From contig NZ_FNEX01000006.1 of NCBI RefSeq assembly GCF_900100435.1, forward strand, positions 310,001 to 374,000: 64,000 bases of DNA, written 5' to 3'. Each line of letters starts with the position of its first letter. Position 1 is the first letter of the stretch. Made by a program: the position numbers and the translations under genes. The notes beneath the pieces were generated by a model. That model saw nothing but the letters and a program-made list of their open reading frames with translations. It was not told the origin of the DNA and did no database searches. Origin of the DNA: Pedobacter sp. ok626. Its GTDB lineage: Bacteria > Bacteroidota > Bacteroidia > Sphingobacteriales > Sphingobacteriaceae. This document shows, in pieces, positions 54,401 through 62,480 of this stretch.

Positions 54401-55619
54401 AGCGGTAATGTTTAAAGGAGTTATCTGCGCGGTTGTATTTATTAAGTCCGCCGCCATCGGTGCCGATCCAGATAATGCCGTTAGTGTCTTCATAAAATGC
54501 CTTAACATCATTATAGCTTAAGCTGTTGCTCTTTTCCTCATGCTGAAAAAGCTCAAAATTTTGTGATTTCGGCGTATATAACCTAACCCCTCCGCGGTGG
54601 GTGCCAATCCACAGGTTACTTTGGTTGTCTTCAAAAAGTGTAGATACGGTTCGTTGCGGCAGCGTACCGGGGTTATTTACATGATCTTCGGTATAATGAT
54701 AAAAGGAATTGCTGCCTGGGGTAAGTAAGTTTAAGCCGCCGTTTACACAACCGACCCACAGATTCCCTTTTTTATCAAATATCAGATCGGTAACGGAATT
54801 GCTACCTAGACTTGATGCATCCGTTTTAATATGATAAAGGTGCTTTATGTTTTTGGTTTTAGCATTAACTACGTAGATGCCTGCATTTTCGGTGCCTATC
54901 CAAAAATCACCATTTGGGGCTTGCTGCATTACCCGTATGTTGGCTTTAAAATTAGGGATCAACAAATCTTCATTAAAGGTATTTTTGCGATAATTAAATT
55001 TGTTTAGGCCCGATCCGGCTGCAAGCCACAAATTATTTTCACGATCCTCAAATATGTAGTTAATGTAGTTTAACGATGCATTAGTTGCGTTCCTTCTATA
55101 GCAGGTAAACTTTTTAGTTTGCCGGTTAAATAAATTGAGGCCGCCATTATAGGTGCTTATCCAAAGGTTGCCACGATGATCTTCATAAATACGGTTGATG
55201 CTGTTATCAGATAACGATGCCGGATTATTTACCTGGTGTTTATAGGATGTGAAAGTGCCTTTTTCGCGGTCGAATAAATTTAAGCCATTGGAGGTGCCAA
55301 CCCATAGGTTTTTTTGCTTGTCCTCATAAATATGCCTGATGTAGTTATCACTGATGCTGAATTTATTTTGCGCGTTATATTTATAAACTACCATTTGGTA
55401 GCCATCATATTTATTTAGCCCGTCCTTGGTGCCAAACCACATAAAGCCATTGCTATCCTGAAATATGCAATTAACGGTGCTGTTGGACAGCCCGTTATCG
55501 CTGGATATATTTGTAAATTTTAAGGGGGGCACGGCCGCAATACCTAAAAGCGGACACAGGCATATTAACAATAACAGGTACCGTTTGGCAAATGTGTTTG
55601 CGGGTTTGACAAGGCTCAT
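51462..55619 (-). CDS. Hybrid two-component system regulator (HTCS)
   Basis: This 1385-aa single-protein signalling system has a signal peptide, then 14 Reg_prop-type propeller repeats (W-(I/V/F)-G-T-x-x-G-L-N pattern, about 45-690) forming two seven-bladed propellers, a Y_Y_Y domain (about 715-795), a transmembrane helix (about 801-821), HisKA with H851 in NISHDLRTP, HATPase_c (DTGIGI, GSGIGLAF), a receiver with D1181 in ISDIMMPG, and a C-terminal AraC-type helix-turn-helix (about 1280-1380). HTCS proteins sense a specific oligosaccharide in the periplasm and activate the neighbouring PUL. It is convergent with susD. The tandem boxes at 42303, 46535 and 55724 are its likely targets. Confidence 0.96.
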   Translation of the reverse strand: MSLVKPANTFAKRYLLLLICLCPLLGIAAVPPLKFTNISSDNGLSNSTVNCIFQDSNGFMWFGTKDGLNKYDGYQMVVYKYNAQNKFSISDNYIRHIYEDKQKNLWVGTSNGLNLFDREKGTFTSYKHQVNNPASLSDNSINRIYEDHRGNLWISTYNGGLNLFNRQTKKFTCYRRNATNASLNYINYIFEDRENNLWLAAGSGLNKFNYRKNTFNEDLLIPNFKANIRVMQQAPNGDFWIGTENAGIYVVNAKTKNIKHLYHIKTDASSLGSNSVTDLIFDKKGNLWVGCVNGGLNLLTPGSNSFYHYTEDHVNNPGTLPQRTVSTLFEDNQSNLWIGTHRGGVRLYTPKSQNFELFQHEEKSNSLSYNDVKAFYEDTNGIIWIGTDGGGLNKYNRADNSFKHYRYNAFDNSSISCDAVLDIIDDNRGNLLVATWGGGLNIFNAKTGKFKRLLNNPKDNSSISSNHVYKLLKDRKGNIWIGTYNGGLNRYHPDNNTFTKVTKDPQSKTSFFGYDIVSLNEDKKGNIWIGTDDAGLNCLDENTNSFRHYFLGQEKNPIIEVIYTDSKGRVWAGQSGLYLYNEAKDQFNLYPKSGVLANEFIKGIVEDENGLLWISTINGLIKFDPDKGTYKKYNKADGLQGEEFSANAFLRAKDGKLFFGGISGFNSFYPKNIITNNFIPPVYLTEFQIFNKKITPFDHNSPLKTDINLAKEIVLKYNQSTFALSFAALNYTAASNNLYAYKLEGFDKQWNYIGHDRKAFYTNIDPGTYIFKVKGSNNNGVWNNLVTTVTIIITPPYWQTIWFRILVVVIFITGAYYTLNFKRQLELDKLEKKKKEELHQIQLQFFTNISHDLRTPLTLIMGRLETLMKEEVGIAAGRHFSSLYKNANRLMNLINELMDFRKVESAALSLKVAKGNIDLFIDEITDEFVVLAHEKQLSLSFKKNLTITDTWFDRQIMEKIVLNLIHNAIKYTPAGGKITVEIAEPENMIINSYKNELLIKSDHQSKKSLAIKVTDTGIGIDKDSLKHLFERYYRISESHLGSGIGLAFVKSLVTLHKGEICVSSEKEKGTEVIIKIPCLKDDYNDSEIWNEALAESTVQLESVIPALQCTTEASSTAVDDLMEEINTDTVKKHILIVDDNPEIIELIKDSLSSYYQISIAADGTEGIVKAKEEHPDLIISDIMMPGLNGIDFCRLIKEDLETSHIPFLLLTAMDNLNSKIEGIGSGADYYFSKPVNFKLLCLTIKNIFEQRQKLKNHYTKGHQIEVRDLVHSARDKEFIDQLLVHINANMTDTYLDADFLSAEMCMSKTKLYNKIKSITGQSIGEFIRSIRLQKAKEIMIHEDVFITDVMYRVGIQTQSYFTRAFKKEFGTPPTQFIQQIKHTDV

Positions 55620-55723
55620 TTAACAGTTTATTAGTTGGTTAGATTATAAGGGTAAAGGCATATATAATTCCTTAAACCTAAAATACTTAAATCCCTAATA
55701 AGTTACGCAAATAAAGCTGTTAA

Positions 55724-55765
55724 TGATAAATAGGTCAAAAGAAATGATAAATACGACAAATAAGC
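55724..55765 (+). promoter_or_regulatory. Tandem 21-bp-spaced box, copy C (putative HTCS operator)
   Basis: TGATAAATAGG at 55724 and TGATAAATACG at 55745. It is 105 bp upstream of the HTCS start but oriented away from that gene, and it ends 8 bp before the stop codon of the WG/Sel1 gene. It may serve autoregulation, or be left over from a lost divergent PUL gene. Confidence 0.6.
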
Positions 55766-55772
55766 GTCGAAT

Positions 55773-57971
55773 TTAAAAACCAAACCATCCCTTCTTTTTT
55801 GCCAGTTCTTCCGGTATCTCCAATTCTGCTGCCCGGGCTTCCTTTAAATGCTCTTGTACTTTCTTTTCGTCCTCAAATCCCTTTTCATTTCGGTAAATCT
55901 TAGCGAGTTCTATATGTGCATTAGGATACCCAAGGGTTAATGAAAGTTCAAAGTATTTAATGGCCACTTCGTTGTTCTTTTCAGTTCCTAAGCCGTTAGC
56001 TGTTAGAATCCCAAAGTTAAAGGCGGAAATCTCATTACCTTCTTCAGCACCTAAACGGTAGTATTCCAGGGCCTTTTCATACTCAGCTTTTAAATCGTGG
56101 AGATAGCCTAACCAGTTGTATTTGGGTTCGCCTAACGCTGCAGCTGCCTGATAGTAGGCTAAAGCTTTTTCCGGATTAAAGGGTAGGAGTCCTTCCTCTG
56201 AGTAAATGTCTCCGAGATTGTTATTGGCTAGTGCCAGCTGCGCTTCAGCAGCTTTATTTAACCAGTACAATGCCTTCTCTATATCCGCCTGGCAACCAAC
56301 ACCATATTTATAACACATGCCCAATCCATTCATAGAGCCATCGTTGCCTTTTACTGCACTTTTGTTAAACCAAAAGAAGGCTTTATCATCATCTTTAAAA
56401 CCATTAACACTATAGTAAGTATGTGCCAGATTATTCATGGAAGGAGTATGACCTTTTTCTGCTGCGATGGTGTAATAATAAATGGCTTTACCATAGTCTT
56501 CCCTGTCAAAAGCTTGTTCGCCATAGTCAAATAGGGTGTATGTCTCGCTCAGTTCATCCCTGATCTGCTGATCATCCATTTTTTTCCCTTTTCCATAGAC
56601 CAAAAGCCTTTTCCTGGTTTCGTATTCAAAATAATAAACATAATCTTCGCCAGTATGTTTAAGTGCGACAGCTTTATCGGTTGGGCGAATATTTGTCTCG
56701 CTAACCGTGTATACCTTGTCATCCTTGAAAGCATAGGCAAAGCCATCTTCGGTGGGTTTCCGTGCAACCAGATCAAATTCATATCCACTATCCAGCCGTG
56801 TTCCATCCCTTTTGTATATGGAATTGAATTTTGTCCCTTTATGAGGTTTAATTAATAGTATCCCTTCATGCAGGTTTTCTACAGCCTTAAGCGGGAATTC
56901 TCCCAGGTACTTAAAAAGCTCATTGAAGATCTTTTGGTTTTTCTGGCCAGCTATCTCAATATGGTAAAAGCCATAGGCTGCCTGGGGCTCATTTTCATGT
57001 TCAACAGCAATAACAACTTTTCCGGAAGGATCGATGGTACCCCAAAGTCCATTTATTTTTGCATTAAAATAGTTTCCCTCGTTTAGCGTGTTCAGGTCAT
57101 CATAAATGAGCGGAGTAAGCTGATCGCCCTTAGTATTGATTAGGCCCCTTTTTTCTTCTGATACGACTACCGCGAAGCCAGAATACTCGAAGTCAAAAGC
57201 ATCATCCCATGTTAATGGAACTGTAATTCTTCCAGTGGTATCCACATAGCCATATTTACCATTTTTTGAGACTACGGCCAGATCTTCCGGACCAAAACTA
57301 TAAAATTCGTCAAATTGAGGACTTATTAATATAATACCATCTTTATCCTTAAGTCCCCAGAGTTCATTTTCTTCGAATATTTCGTAGGGTAATTTTTCTT
57401 CCTCTGAGGAGTCGATACAAGTCCATCCATAATCATAGTCTTCATAGTTTAGCAGGTCTGAGAAAGAGGTAAAGGCAGGACTGACATCTTTAAGCTCTTT
57501 ATAGTTGAGTAGGCTGACGTCTCCTGAGTCCATAGCCAAGGTAATCACCTGATTGTTATGCGCTATGGTTGCCAGCCAATCTTTTGCTTGCTCGGCATGA
57601 GGTCTGTCTTCCATATTTAACACATCCCACATATCAAGATGGAAGTAACTTCCATCGAGCTGATCCAGGTAGTTGAACAGTTTGTCCTTAGCCTCTTTAA
57701 ATTTTTCTATATTTTTAATTAAGTCAGGCTGGGCTTCCAGGAAATTATAAAACCGCTTCAGGTTTTCAAGGCCCGGTTTGGCATTATAATATAAACCGGA
57801 ATCGTTAAATTCCACGTGATTGTTGTAGTTATTACCAGAAATAAAGCCGCTATCGATTAATAAAGGCTGAAGCATTAGCGGCATTTCGTATCCCCATTCC
57901 ATCATCATCGTGTCGGCATTTTCTGCAATTGATGGGGTATTGATATTGTATAAGTAGGTGCGGTGTGACAA
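55773..57971 (-). CDS. WG-repeat and Sel1/TPR-repeat protein
   Basis: This 732-aa protein has no signal peptide. The N-terminal part (1-200, MSHRTYLYNINTPS...) is a domain I do not recognise with confidence, recalling the N-terminus of some large Bacteroidota repeat proteins. Residues of about 205-400 contain WG-type beta repeats (LWGLKDKDGIILISPQFDEF, KYGYVDTTGRITVPLTWDD, RGLINTKGDQLTPLIYDDL, LWGTIDPSGKVVI). Residues of about 490-715 contain Sel1-like repeats (AIYYYTIAAEKGHTPSMNNLA and so on). Both repeat types are binding scaffolds. Its 3' end is duplicated at 42141. Confidence 0.82.
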   Translation of the reverse strand: MSHRTYLYNINTPSIAENADTMMMEWGYEMPLMLQPLLIDSGFISGNNYNNHVEFNDSGLYYNAKPGLENLKRFYNFLEAQPDLIKNIEKFKEAKDKLFNYLDQLDGSYFHLDMWDVLNMEDRPHAEQAKDWLATIAHNNQVITLAMDSGDVSLLNYKELKDVSPAFTSFSDLLNYEDYDYGWTCIDSSEEEKLPYEIFEENELWGLKDKDGIILISPQFDEFYSFGPEDLAVVSKNGKYGYVDTTGRITVPLTWDDAFDFEYSGFAVVVSEEKRGLINTKGDQLTPLIYDDLNTLNEGNYFNAKINGLWGTIDPSGKVVIAVEHENEPQAAYGFYHIEIAGQKNQKIFNELFKYLGEFPLKAVENLHEGILLIKPHKGTKFNSIYKRDGTRLDSGYEFDLVARKPTEDGFAYAFKDDKVYTVSETNIRPTDKAVALKHTGEDYVYYFEYETRKRLLVYGKGKKMDDQQIRDELSETYTLFDYGEQAFDREDYGKAIYYYTIAAEKGHTPSMNNLAHTYYSVNGFKDDDKAFFWFNKSAVKGNDGSMNGLGMCYKYGVGCQADIEKALYWLNKAAEAQLALANNNLGDIYSEEGLLPFNPEKALAYYQAAAALGEPKYNWLGYLHDLKAEYEKALEYYRLGAEEGNEISAFNFGILTANGLGTEKNNEVAIKYFELSLTLGYPNAHIELAKIYRNEKGFEDEKKVQEHLKEARAAELEIPEELAKKKGWFGF
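55774..55850 (-). repeat. 77-bp direct repeat, right copy (PUL 2 boundary)
   Basis: The 3'-terminal coding sequence of the WG/Sel1 gene, matching 42141-42217 at 76 of 77 positions. See the left copy. Confidence 0.85.
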
Positions 57972-58028
57972 ATCAGCTTAAATTAAAGGGTTTAACAAAA
58001 AGGAACTCCATATTCTTGACCAATATCG

Positions 58029-58997
58029 TTACCGTATTGGCGTCAATTCATTACTGCCCGCCTTTTTATGAAGCAGGAAAGAAATCTGAATATCATCATT
58101 TTCAGTTTGGGCATGAATGGCAGAAAGGTAATCTTTATACATCTCGCTTGTCGGCTGTAATGCAAGCACTTTTCCAGCTGCATACAGCACCATTTTAAAA
58201 TCTTTTAAAGGTAAAATCTCCCTTTTTTGGCGGACTGTACCACTCATTTCGTCCCAGCGTTCCCTGGAATGTGCGGGAGTATCCCAGTAAAATGCTTTTG
58301 CCAGTTCCACTTCCTTATCATACATGAGTGATGCATAAGCACTCACATCTTTTTTTATCAGCACATTTCTGAAGTTGTTATAAGCTGCAATCGCTTCTTT
58401 CAGTAATTTATCCTGATCCTCTTTACCCAAATCTTTGGAATTTCTCCAACCTTCTAACTGATAAGGAACTTCTGCATCGAAAGAACCTTTAAATTCAAAA
58501 ACCTTTTGCCCGCTGCCCAGAAATTTTTCTGTCCCCGGTTTATTGGAGGTACTGAATTCAAAAACCTGGTTATAGGTTTCTGTAGCGTTTTCAGGGTTAT
58601 GATAAATCACCTTGATCTTAAATTTAGAAGCATCCACAAGTGTCGGCGACCAACTTTTGTCTGAAAGTTGAGGCGGAAACAAGCGTATGATCATCTCCTG
58701 TTTTCCACTCGTTAATATATGATCGTTAATCGGAATACGTTGCTCATTGGCACTACCTAATAACAAATAGCGGTGCAGGGGCATGTCATTGATTAAAATT
58801 TCATAACCACAGGCATCCTGACTAAATTCTACCTCATACAATGGAGTATGATCGTATCTCTTTACCTGCTTATAAATATCCAGCATTTTCTGATCCATTT
58901 TTATCTGACTTTCAATAGTTGTGCCTGATAATTGTTTTTGCTGACAGGAAGCCAGGCTCGACAGTAATACTAAGCTTGATATAATTAGTGTCCTCAT
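58029..58997 (-). CDS. Lipoprotein of unknown function
   Basis: This 322-aa protein has a lipoprotein signal (SSLVLLSSLASC, cysteine at residue 19). Residues of about 55-190 look like a beta-sandwich with a conserved-looking CGYEILINDMPLHRY segment, and residues of about 195-300 like a helical domain (NNFRNVLIKKDVSAYASLMYDKEVELAKAFYW). I recognise no family. It lies 57 bp upstream of the WG/Sel1 gene on the same strand and could be its partner. Confidence 0.72.
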   Translation of the reverse strand: MRTLIISSLVLLSSLASCQQKQLSGTTIESQIKMDQKMLDIYKQVKRYDHTPLYEVEFSQDACGYEILINDMPLHRYLLLGSANEQRIPINDHILTSGKQEMIIRLFPPQLSDKSWSPTLVDASKFKIKVIYHNPENATETYNQVFEFSTSNKPGTEKFLGSGQKVFEFKGSFDAEVPYQLEGWRNSKDLGKEDQDKLLKEAIAAYNNFRNVLIKKDVSAYASLMYDKEVELAKAFYWDTPAHSRERWDEMSGTVRQKREILPLKDFKMVLYAAGKVLALQPTSEMYKDYLSAIHAQTENDDIQISFLLHKKAGSNELTPIR

Positions 58998-59078
58998 TTT
59001 TCAATTTTAATCCATCTGTGTTTTCCGTCAATAGGAATAGTAAAGATAATTCTTTCCTGGTGTTAGGTGCCGAGCTGG

Positions 59079-59645
59079 TTAGTTCTTAATTTTTCTAGAT
59101 AAAAAACGTTGGTGGTTTTTCTTTAGATCTTCATTGAATTCCTTGTTGATGAACTCATCATTGATCTGACCATTGTCGCTTCTATATTGCCGGCCAATTT
59201 CTTTCTCTCCGGCCGCTGCGAGCTGGTTAAGCGTATTCGCAACAAAACTCCCGTTTTCTTTTTTTCTTGGAATTACGAAATTGGGCAGAGATTCCAGGTA
59301 AATGTTCCATTTTCCGTCCTCTTTGCTTGCATACATGACCTGAACATAATCCAATGCTGCCTGTAGATCCTTATCCTGGTTGAGTAACAACAAGTATCCT
59401 TTATCATTGCTGCTGTTTAGAAAAACCTGGTCATCGATTTTCCATTTACTGGTATTAAGGAATTGAATGCCTTCAATACCTTCTACGAGCCATGAGGTTA
59501 GGATCTGGTGGGCAGCAACTTTTACTTCTTTTTGCGCTATCGTATCCATTTCAGTTGTTTCTTCAGAATTCATATTTTTGCAACTGCTGGCTACACCAAA
59601 CAGTAACAAAATTGCCAGGCAGATTAAGATAATGTTTTTAGTCAT
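59079..59645 (-). CDS. Small lipoprotein of unknown function
   Basis: This 188-aa protein has a lipoprotein signal (LLLFGVASSC, cysteine at about residue 22) and a mature alpha/beta domain without recognisable motifs (ILTSWLVEGIEGIQFLNTSKW, then a basic helical end EDLKKNHQRFLSRKIKN). It precedes the lipoprotein gene at 58029 by 81 bp on the same strand and is divergent from the secreted protein at 59729. Confidence 0.7.
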   Translation of the reverse strand: MTKNIILICLAILLLFGVASSCKNMNSEETTEMDTIAQKEVKVAAHQILTSWLVEGIEGIQFLNTSKWKIDDQVFLNSSNDKGYLLLLNQDKDLQAALDYVQVMYASKEDGKWNIYLESLPNFVIPRKKENGSFVANTLNQLAAAGEKEIGRQYRSDNGQINDEFINKEFNEDLKKNHQRFLSRKIKN

Positions 59646-59728
59646 ATTATTGTGGTGAAATGTATCCTTGCTTATGCTTGTTAAACTTTCACAACAAATT
59701 TACCGCCAAATCCTCTAACATCTACGCT

Positions 59729-61141
59729 ATGAAAAAAATACTCCTGTTTAATTTTCTTTTAATATCAATATTGAACCCCGCATTGGCACAGGAAAAATAC
59801 ATGGACATACAAAGCAAGGTTAAAACTGCTGAAAAAGCCTATTCGTTTAGTGATCCAAATTATAAGTTCTTAAGAAACATGTTTACCGGCTTTGGAAAAT
59901 CTGAAAAGTTAAGCCTTGCTAATTTATCAAAAGACAATGTAGGTGTTGCTATTGTACTTTCAGACCTAAGCTCTAAACTTGTTGTATCGCCAGCAAAATA
60001 TACTTTCGACAACAATAAAATTAATATTTCGGCAATCCGATCAAAAACAACCGGAGGTTTAAGCGAGGATATGAAAGAATATGTTCAAAAGTACCTTTAT
60101 AAGATGGAAGAAGTAGGTAGTACAAAGTTATTTAGGTCCCTGGTGTTAAATAAACCGAAAACAGAGGGTGTTTTCGCACAAAATGCCACTGAATTTATCG
60201 TAAATGAACCAAATACATTATCTTTTGTACGCGGAGATGAGGATTGGATGTATATTGTTAGTATAGATAATGAATATAAAACCCTGGAGAATCCTCGTAT
60301 CATTATGTATGCTTTCAAGATCAGTATTTCTGGCAAGGACATTTTCAATACAGAAAATTCCATTGATGATATGGAGAAAAGACGGATAACCAGAGTTGCC
60401 AACGAAAAAGCAGAAAAGGAAAAGTCGCCCCTGTTTCATGATTTCAGAACTGATGAGATTCGTGAACTATTGAAAGAACTAGTTATGAAAGAGCCGTTTA
60501 AATCTAATCAGGAATTACAAAAACATATAGAAAAGTTAGACACCAAAATCACCCGGTTTAACCTGAAAGATTATGCCGCCCAGTTTAATTACTTTTTAAC
60601 CTTAAACTTTTCGACATTCAAAAAGAAAGACCAGTTTGAAATAAACGAGCTCTTAAACATACAGCATTTGTCGGCCCATGCCTTAGCAGATTATTACGTG
60701 TCACAAGGCAATTACGACCAGGCTGTTGCTTTTTATAAAAAAGCAGCATTTGAATTTCCTTATGAAGTGTCGAGTGGAACAACCTTTATAAAAGATATGG
60801 AACGTATAATTTATGATCTTTCAAAATCATGCTATAAGGCCGGCAGAAAGGATGAAGCGTATGGCTATTTATTGGGATTGATCATTGATAGTCAAAACAA
60901 TGAAACACTGGCAACAAAAGACTTGAAGTCTTACCTGTTACACGAAAAAGAAGATAATAGGAAATTTGCAGCTGATTTAGACAGGGCCATGAAAACAATA
61001 AAACCTAGTGCAAACGGCTACAGCTTTACTTTCATATTCAGAAATAAAGAAGTGTTTTTTTATCCGCTTATGGCTAAATCATTAGAGGAGTATCAACAGC
61101 AAATCAAAAACAGTGAAATTTATAATTATTTAACCCAATAA
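59729..61141 (+). CDS. Secreted TPR-like protein of unknown function
   Basis: The start is at 59729, where a signal peptide begins (MKKILLFNFLLISILNPALAQ), giving 470 aa; the frame opens earlier at 59660. The N-terminal half is alpha/beta with no known motif. The C-terminal half (about 250-460) is helical with a TPR-like segment (HALADYYVSQGNYDQAVAFYKKAAFEFPYE) and a further helix pair (YDLSKSCYKAGRKDEAYGYLLGLI). No enzyme motif is visible. It may be a scaffold in the cell envelope. Confidence 0.7.
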   Translation: MKKILLFNFLLISILNPALAQEKYMDIQSKVKTAEKAYSFSDPNYKFLRNMFTGFGKSEKLSLANLSKDNVGVAIVLSDLSSKLVVSPAKYTFDNNKINISAIRSKTTGGLSEDMKEYVQKYLYKMEEVGSTKLFRSLVLNKPKTEGVFAQNATEFIVNEPNTLSFVRGDEDWMYIVSIDNEYKTLENPRIIMYAFKISISGKDIFNTENSIDDMEKRRITRVANEKAEKEKSPLFHDFRTDEIRELLKELVMKEPFKSNQELQKHIEKLDTKITRFNLKDYAAQFNYFLTLNFSTFKKKDQFEINELLNIQHLSAHALADYYVSQGNYDQAVAFYKKAAFEFPYEVSSGTTFIKDMERIIYDLSKSCYKAGRKDEAYGYLLGLIIDSQNNETLATKDLKSYLLHEKEDNRKFAADLDRAMKTIKPSANGYSFTFIFRNKEVFFYPLMAKSLEEYQQQIKNSEIYNYLTQ

Positions 61142-61172
61142 TCTATAGCTAATGAATTGCTTAAAAAAGCAG

Positions 61173-61970
61173 TTAGAATAAGAAAGTAAAACCGTGTCCT
61201 TTTTTAGGGTGTTTCATTTCTTCGAACTTGTTGATTTCAGTAGACAAATGCCTGATATATTCTTCATCCATAAATTTTCTGAAAATGTTAATGTCCTCGT
61301 CTTTACGGGTGTCAATAAGTGCCTGATAGTAATCAGTTTTTGTTTCATTGTGTACGATCGCAAGTGGTAGTTTAAACACAGCTTGGATATAGTTCATTAA
61401 CAATCTGGAAGTTCTGCCATTCCCATCATAAAAAGGATGGATACTAACCAGGTTAAAATGCGCATCATAGGAGAGATTTAATTTTTCCCGTACAGTTAGA
61501 TTTTGCTGCATTCGTTTAGCTAGATCCGAAGCAAGATTTTTTGTCAGCGTTTCTACTTTATCGAAATTAGGGAAATAGGTATCACCTGCCACTACATTAT
61601 CTTTGCGAAAAGCTCCGGTAGCAGCATCAATAGTTCCAAAAACCGTATTATGAGTACTTGCTGTGTTTTTTACAATAAGTGAATTTAGCTTTTGAATAAA
61701 CTGGTGGGTAATAGGTCTATTGGTTTTAGCTTGCTCTAGGGCGTATTGAAGTGCCGCATAGTGATCAGTTACCATCAGACTTTCGTGTAGAGGCTTTCCT
61801 TTTGGAGTCAATCCTTCGCTAAGTAAAACCTGAGTTTCGACTTCAGTAAGGGTTGAGCCTTCAATCCTGGTAGAATGGTGAACGATAGAAATCAGATTGA
61901 ATTTTTCATGATCTATCACCTGGTCTATGTCAAGATGTTTATACTGCTCTATGAGTTTGATGACGTCCAT
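61173..61970 (-). CDS. Fic-domain protein (putative AMP-transferase)
   Basis: This 265-aa protein starts at 61970. It contains the canonical Fic motif HPFYDGNGR (H178-R186), followed by TSRLLMN. An N-terminal inhibitory helix motif (S33-T-R-I-E37-G) of the [S/T]xxxE[G/N] kind lies in the same chain, so it is a class II Fic protein that should be autoinhibited. Fic enzymes transfer AMP from ATP to a protein hydroxyl group. The target is unknown. It is not paired with a FicA-type antitoxin, which fits class II. A longer in-frame opening reaches 62024 without an ATG. Confidence 0.93.
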   Translation of the reverse strand: MDVIKLIEQYKHLDIDQVIDHEKFNLISIVHHSTRIEGSTLTEVETQVLLSEGLTPKGKPLHESLMVTDHYAALQYALEQAKTNRPITHQFIQKLNSLIVKNTASTHNTVFGTIDAATGAFRKDNVVAGDTYFPNFDKVETLTKNLASDLAKRMQQNLTVREKLNLSYDAHFNLVSIHPFYDGNGRTSRLLMNYIQAVFKLPLAIVHNETKTDYYQALIDTRKDEDINIFRKFMDEEYIRHLSTEINKFEEMKHPKKGHGFTFLF

Positions 61971-62115
61971 TGTCTTGATGCAAATGTAATCAATTTGATA
62001 TTGATTGCATCCTTTGCTTTTCACTCGAATTAAACTAGAACTTACCAGCGATAGTAGATAATCTTATGGTGTGGTGTTGATATTCATGTTACAGCCAATA
62101 AAATCTTCTCATATT

Positions 62116-62346
62116 CTAAAGTTTCCAGTTTTCGTGGGCTTGAATTTCGTCTCTTATCGAATTGAGTAGCGGCATGTCCAGTTCGCAGCCTTGACTTTCG
62201 CAGCGGGCATGATCTTTTTCGTCCAGTTGTATGGTTCCTATGGTTTCTCCTTCAACGTAGATCTGGTAGCGTGAGTTTCCTAAGGGTTTAATGTCATAAA
62301 ATCTGCCCTGTCCGTTATCTGCTATTTCTATTCTGAATTGTTCCAT
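62116..62346 (-). CDS. Small hypothetical protein
   Basis: A 76-aa ATG-started ORF. The product has a beta-hairpin-rich pattern (FRIEIADNGQGRFYDIKPLG, YQIYVEGETIGTIQLDE), two cysteines (CESQGC) and a helical end. There is no signal peptide. The coding pattern (alternating polar and hydrophobic, acidic) looks real. It is followed 91 bp later by the divergently numbered end of the Fic region. No family is recognised. Confidence 0.55.
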   Translation of the reverse strand: MEQFRIEIADNGQGRFYDIKPLGNSRYQIYVEGETIGTIQLDEKDHARCESQGCELDMPLLNSIRDEIQAHENWKL

Positions 62347-62421
62347 TGTTATAAGTGTTTTATAATTTTAACAATGCTGGAAGATTTTTGTTTATGTCCG
62401 GAGGATACTTCTCTATGATGT

Positions 62422-62456
62422 AATAAGCCTGCAAATCATAAGATTGCAGGCTTATT
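62422..62456. terminator. Hairpin terminator downstream of the TPR gene
   Basis: The 13-bp stem AATAAGCCTGCAA / TTGCAGGCTTATT, with an inner ATC/GAT extension around an A bulge, sits 25 bp past the end of the TPR gene on the minus strand. The outer A/T pairs give a short T run on either strand. Confidence 0.65.
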
Positions 62457-62480
62457 GTTGGTTCTGCTTCGTCAAGATGT

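Noticed and set aside
57965..58198. 77-codon + strand ORF between two minus-strand genes
   Set aside because: Mostly antisense to the lipoprotein gene at 58029, with no protein-like features.
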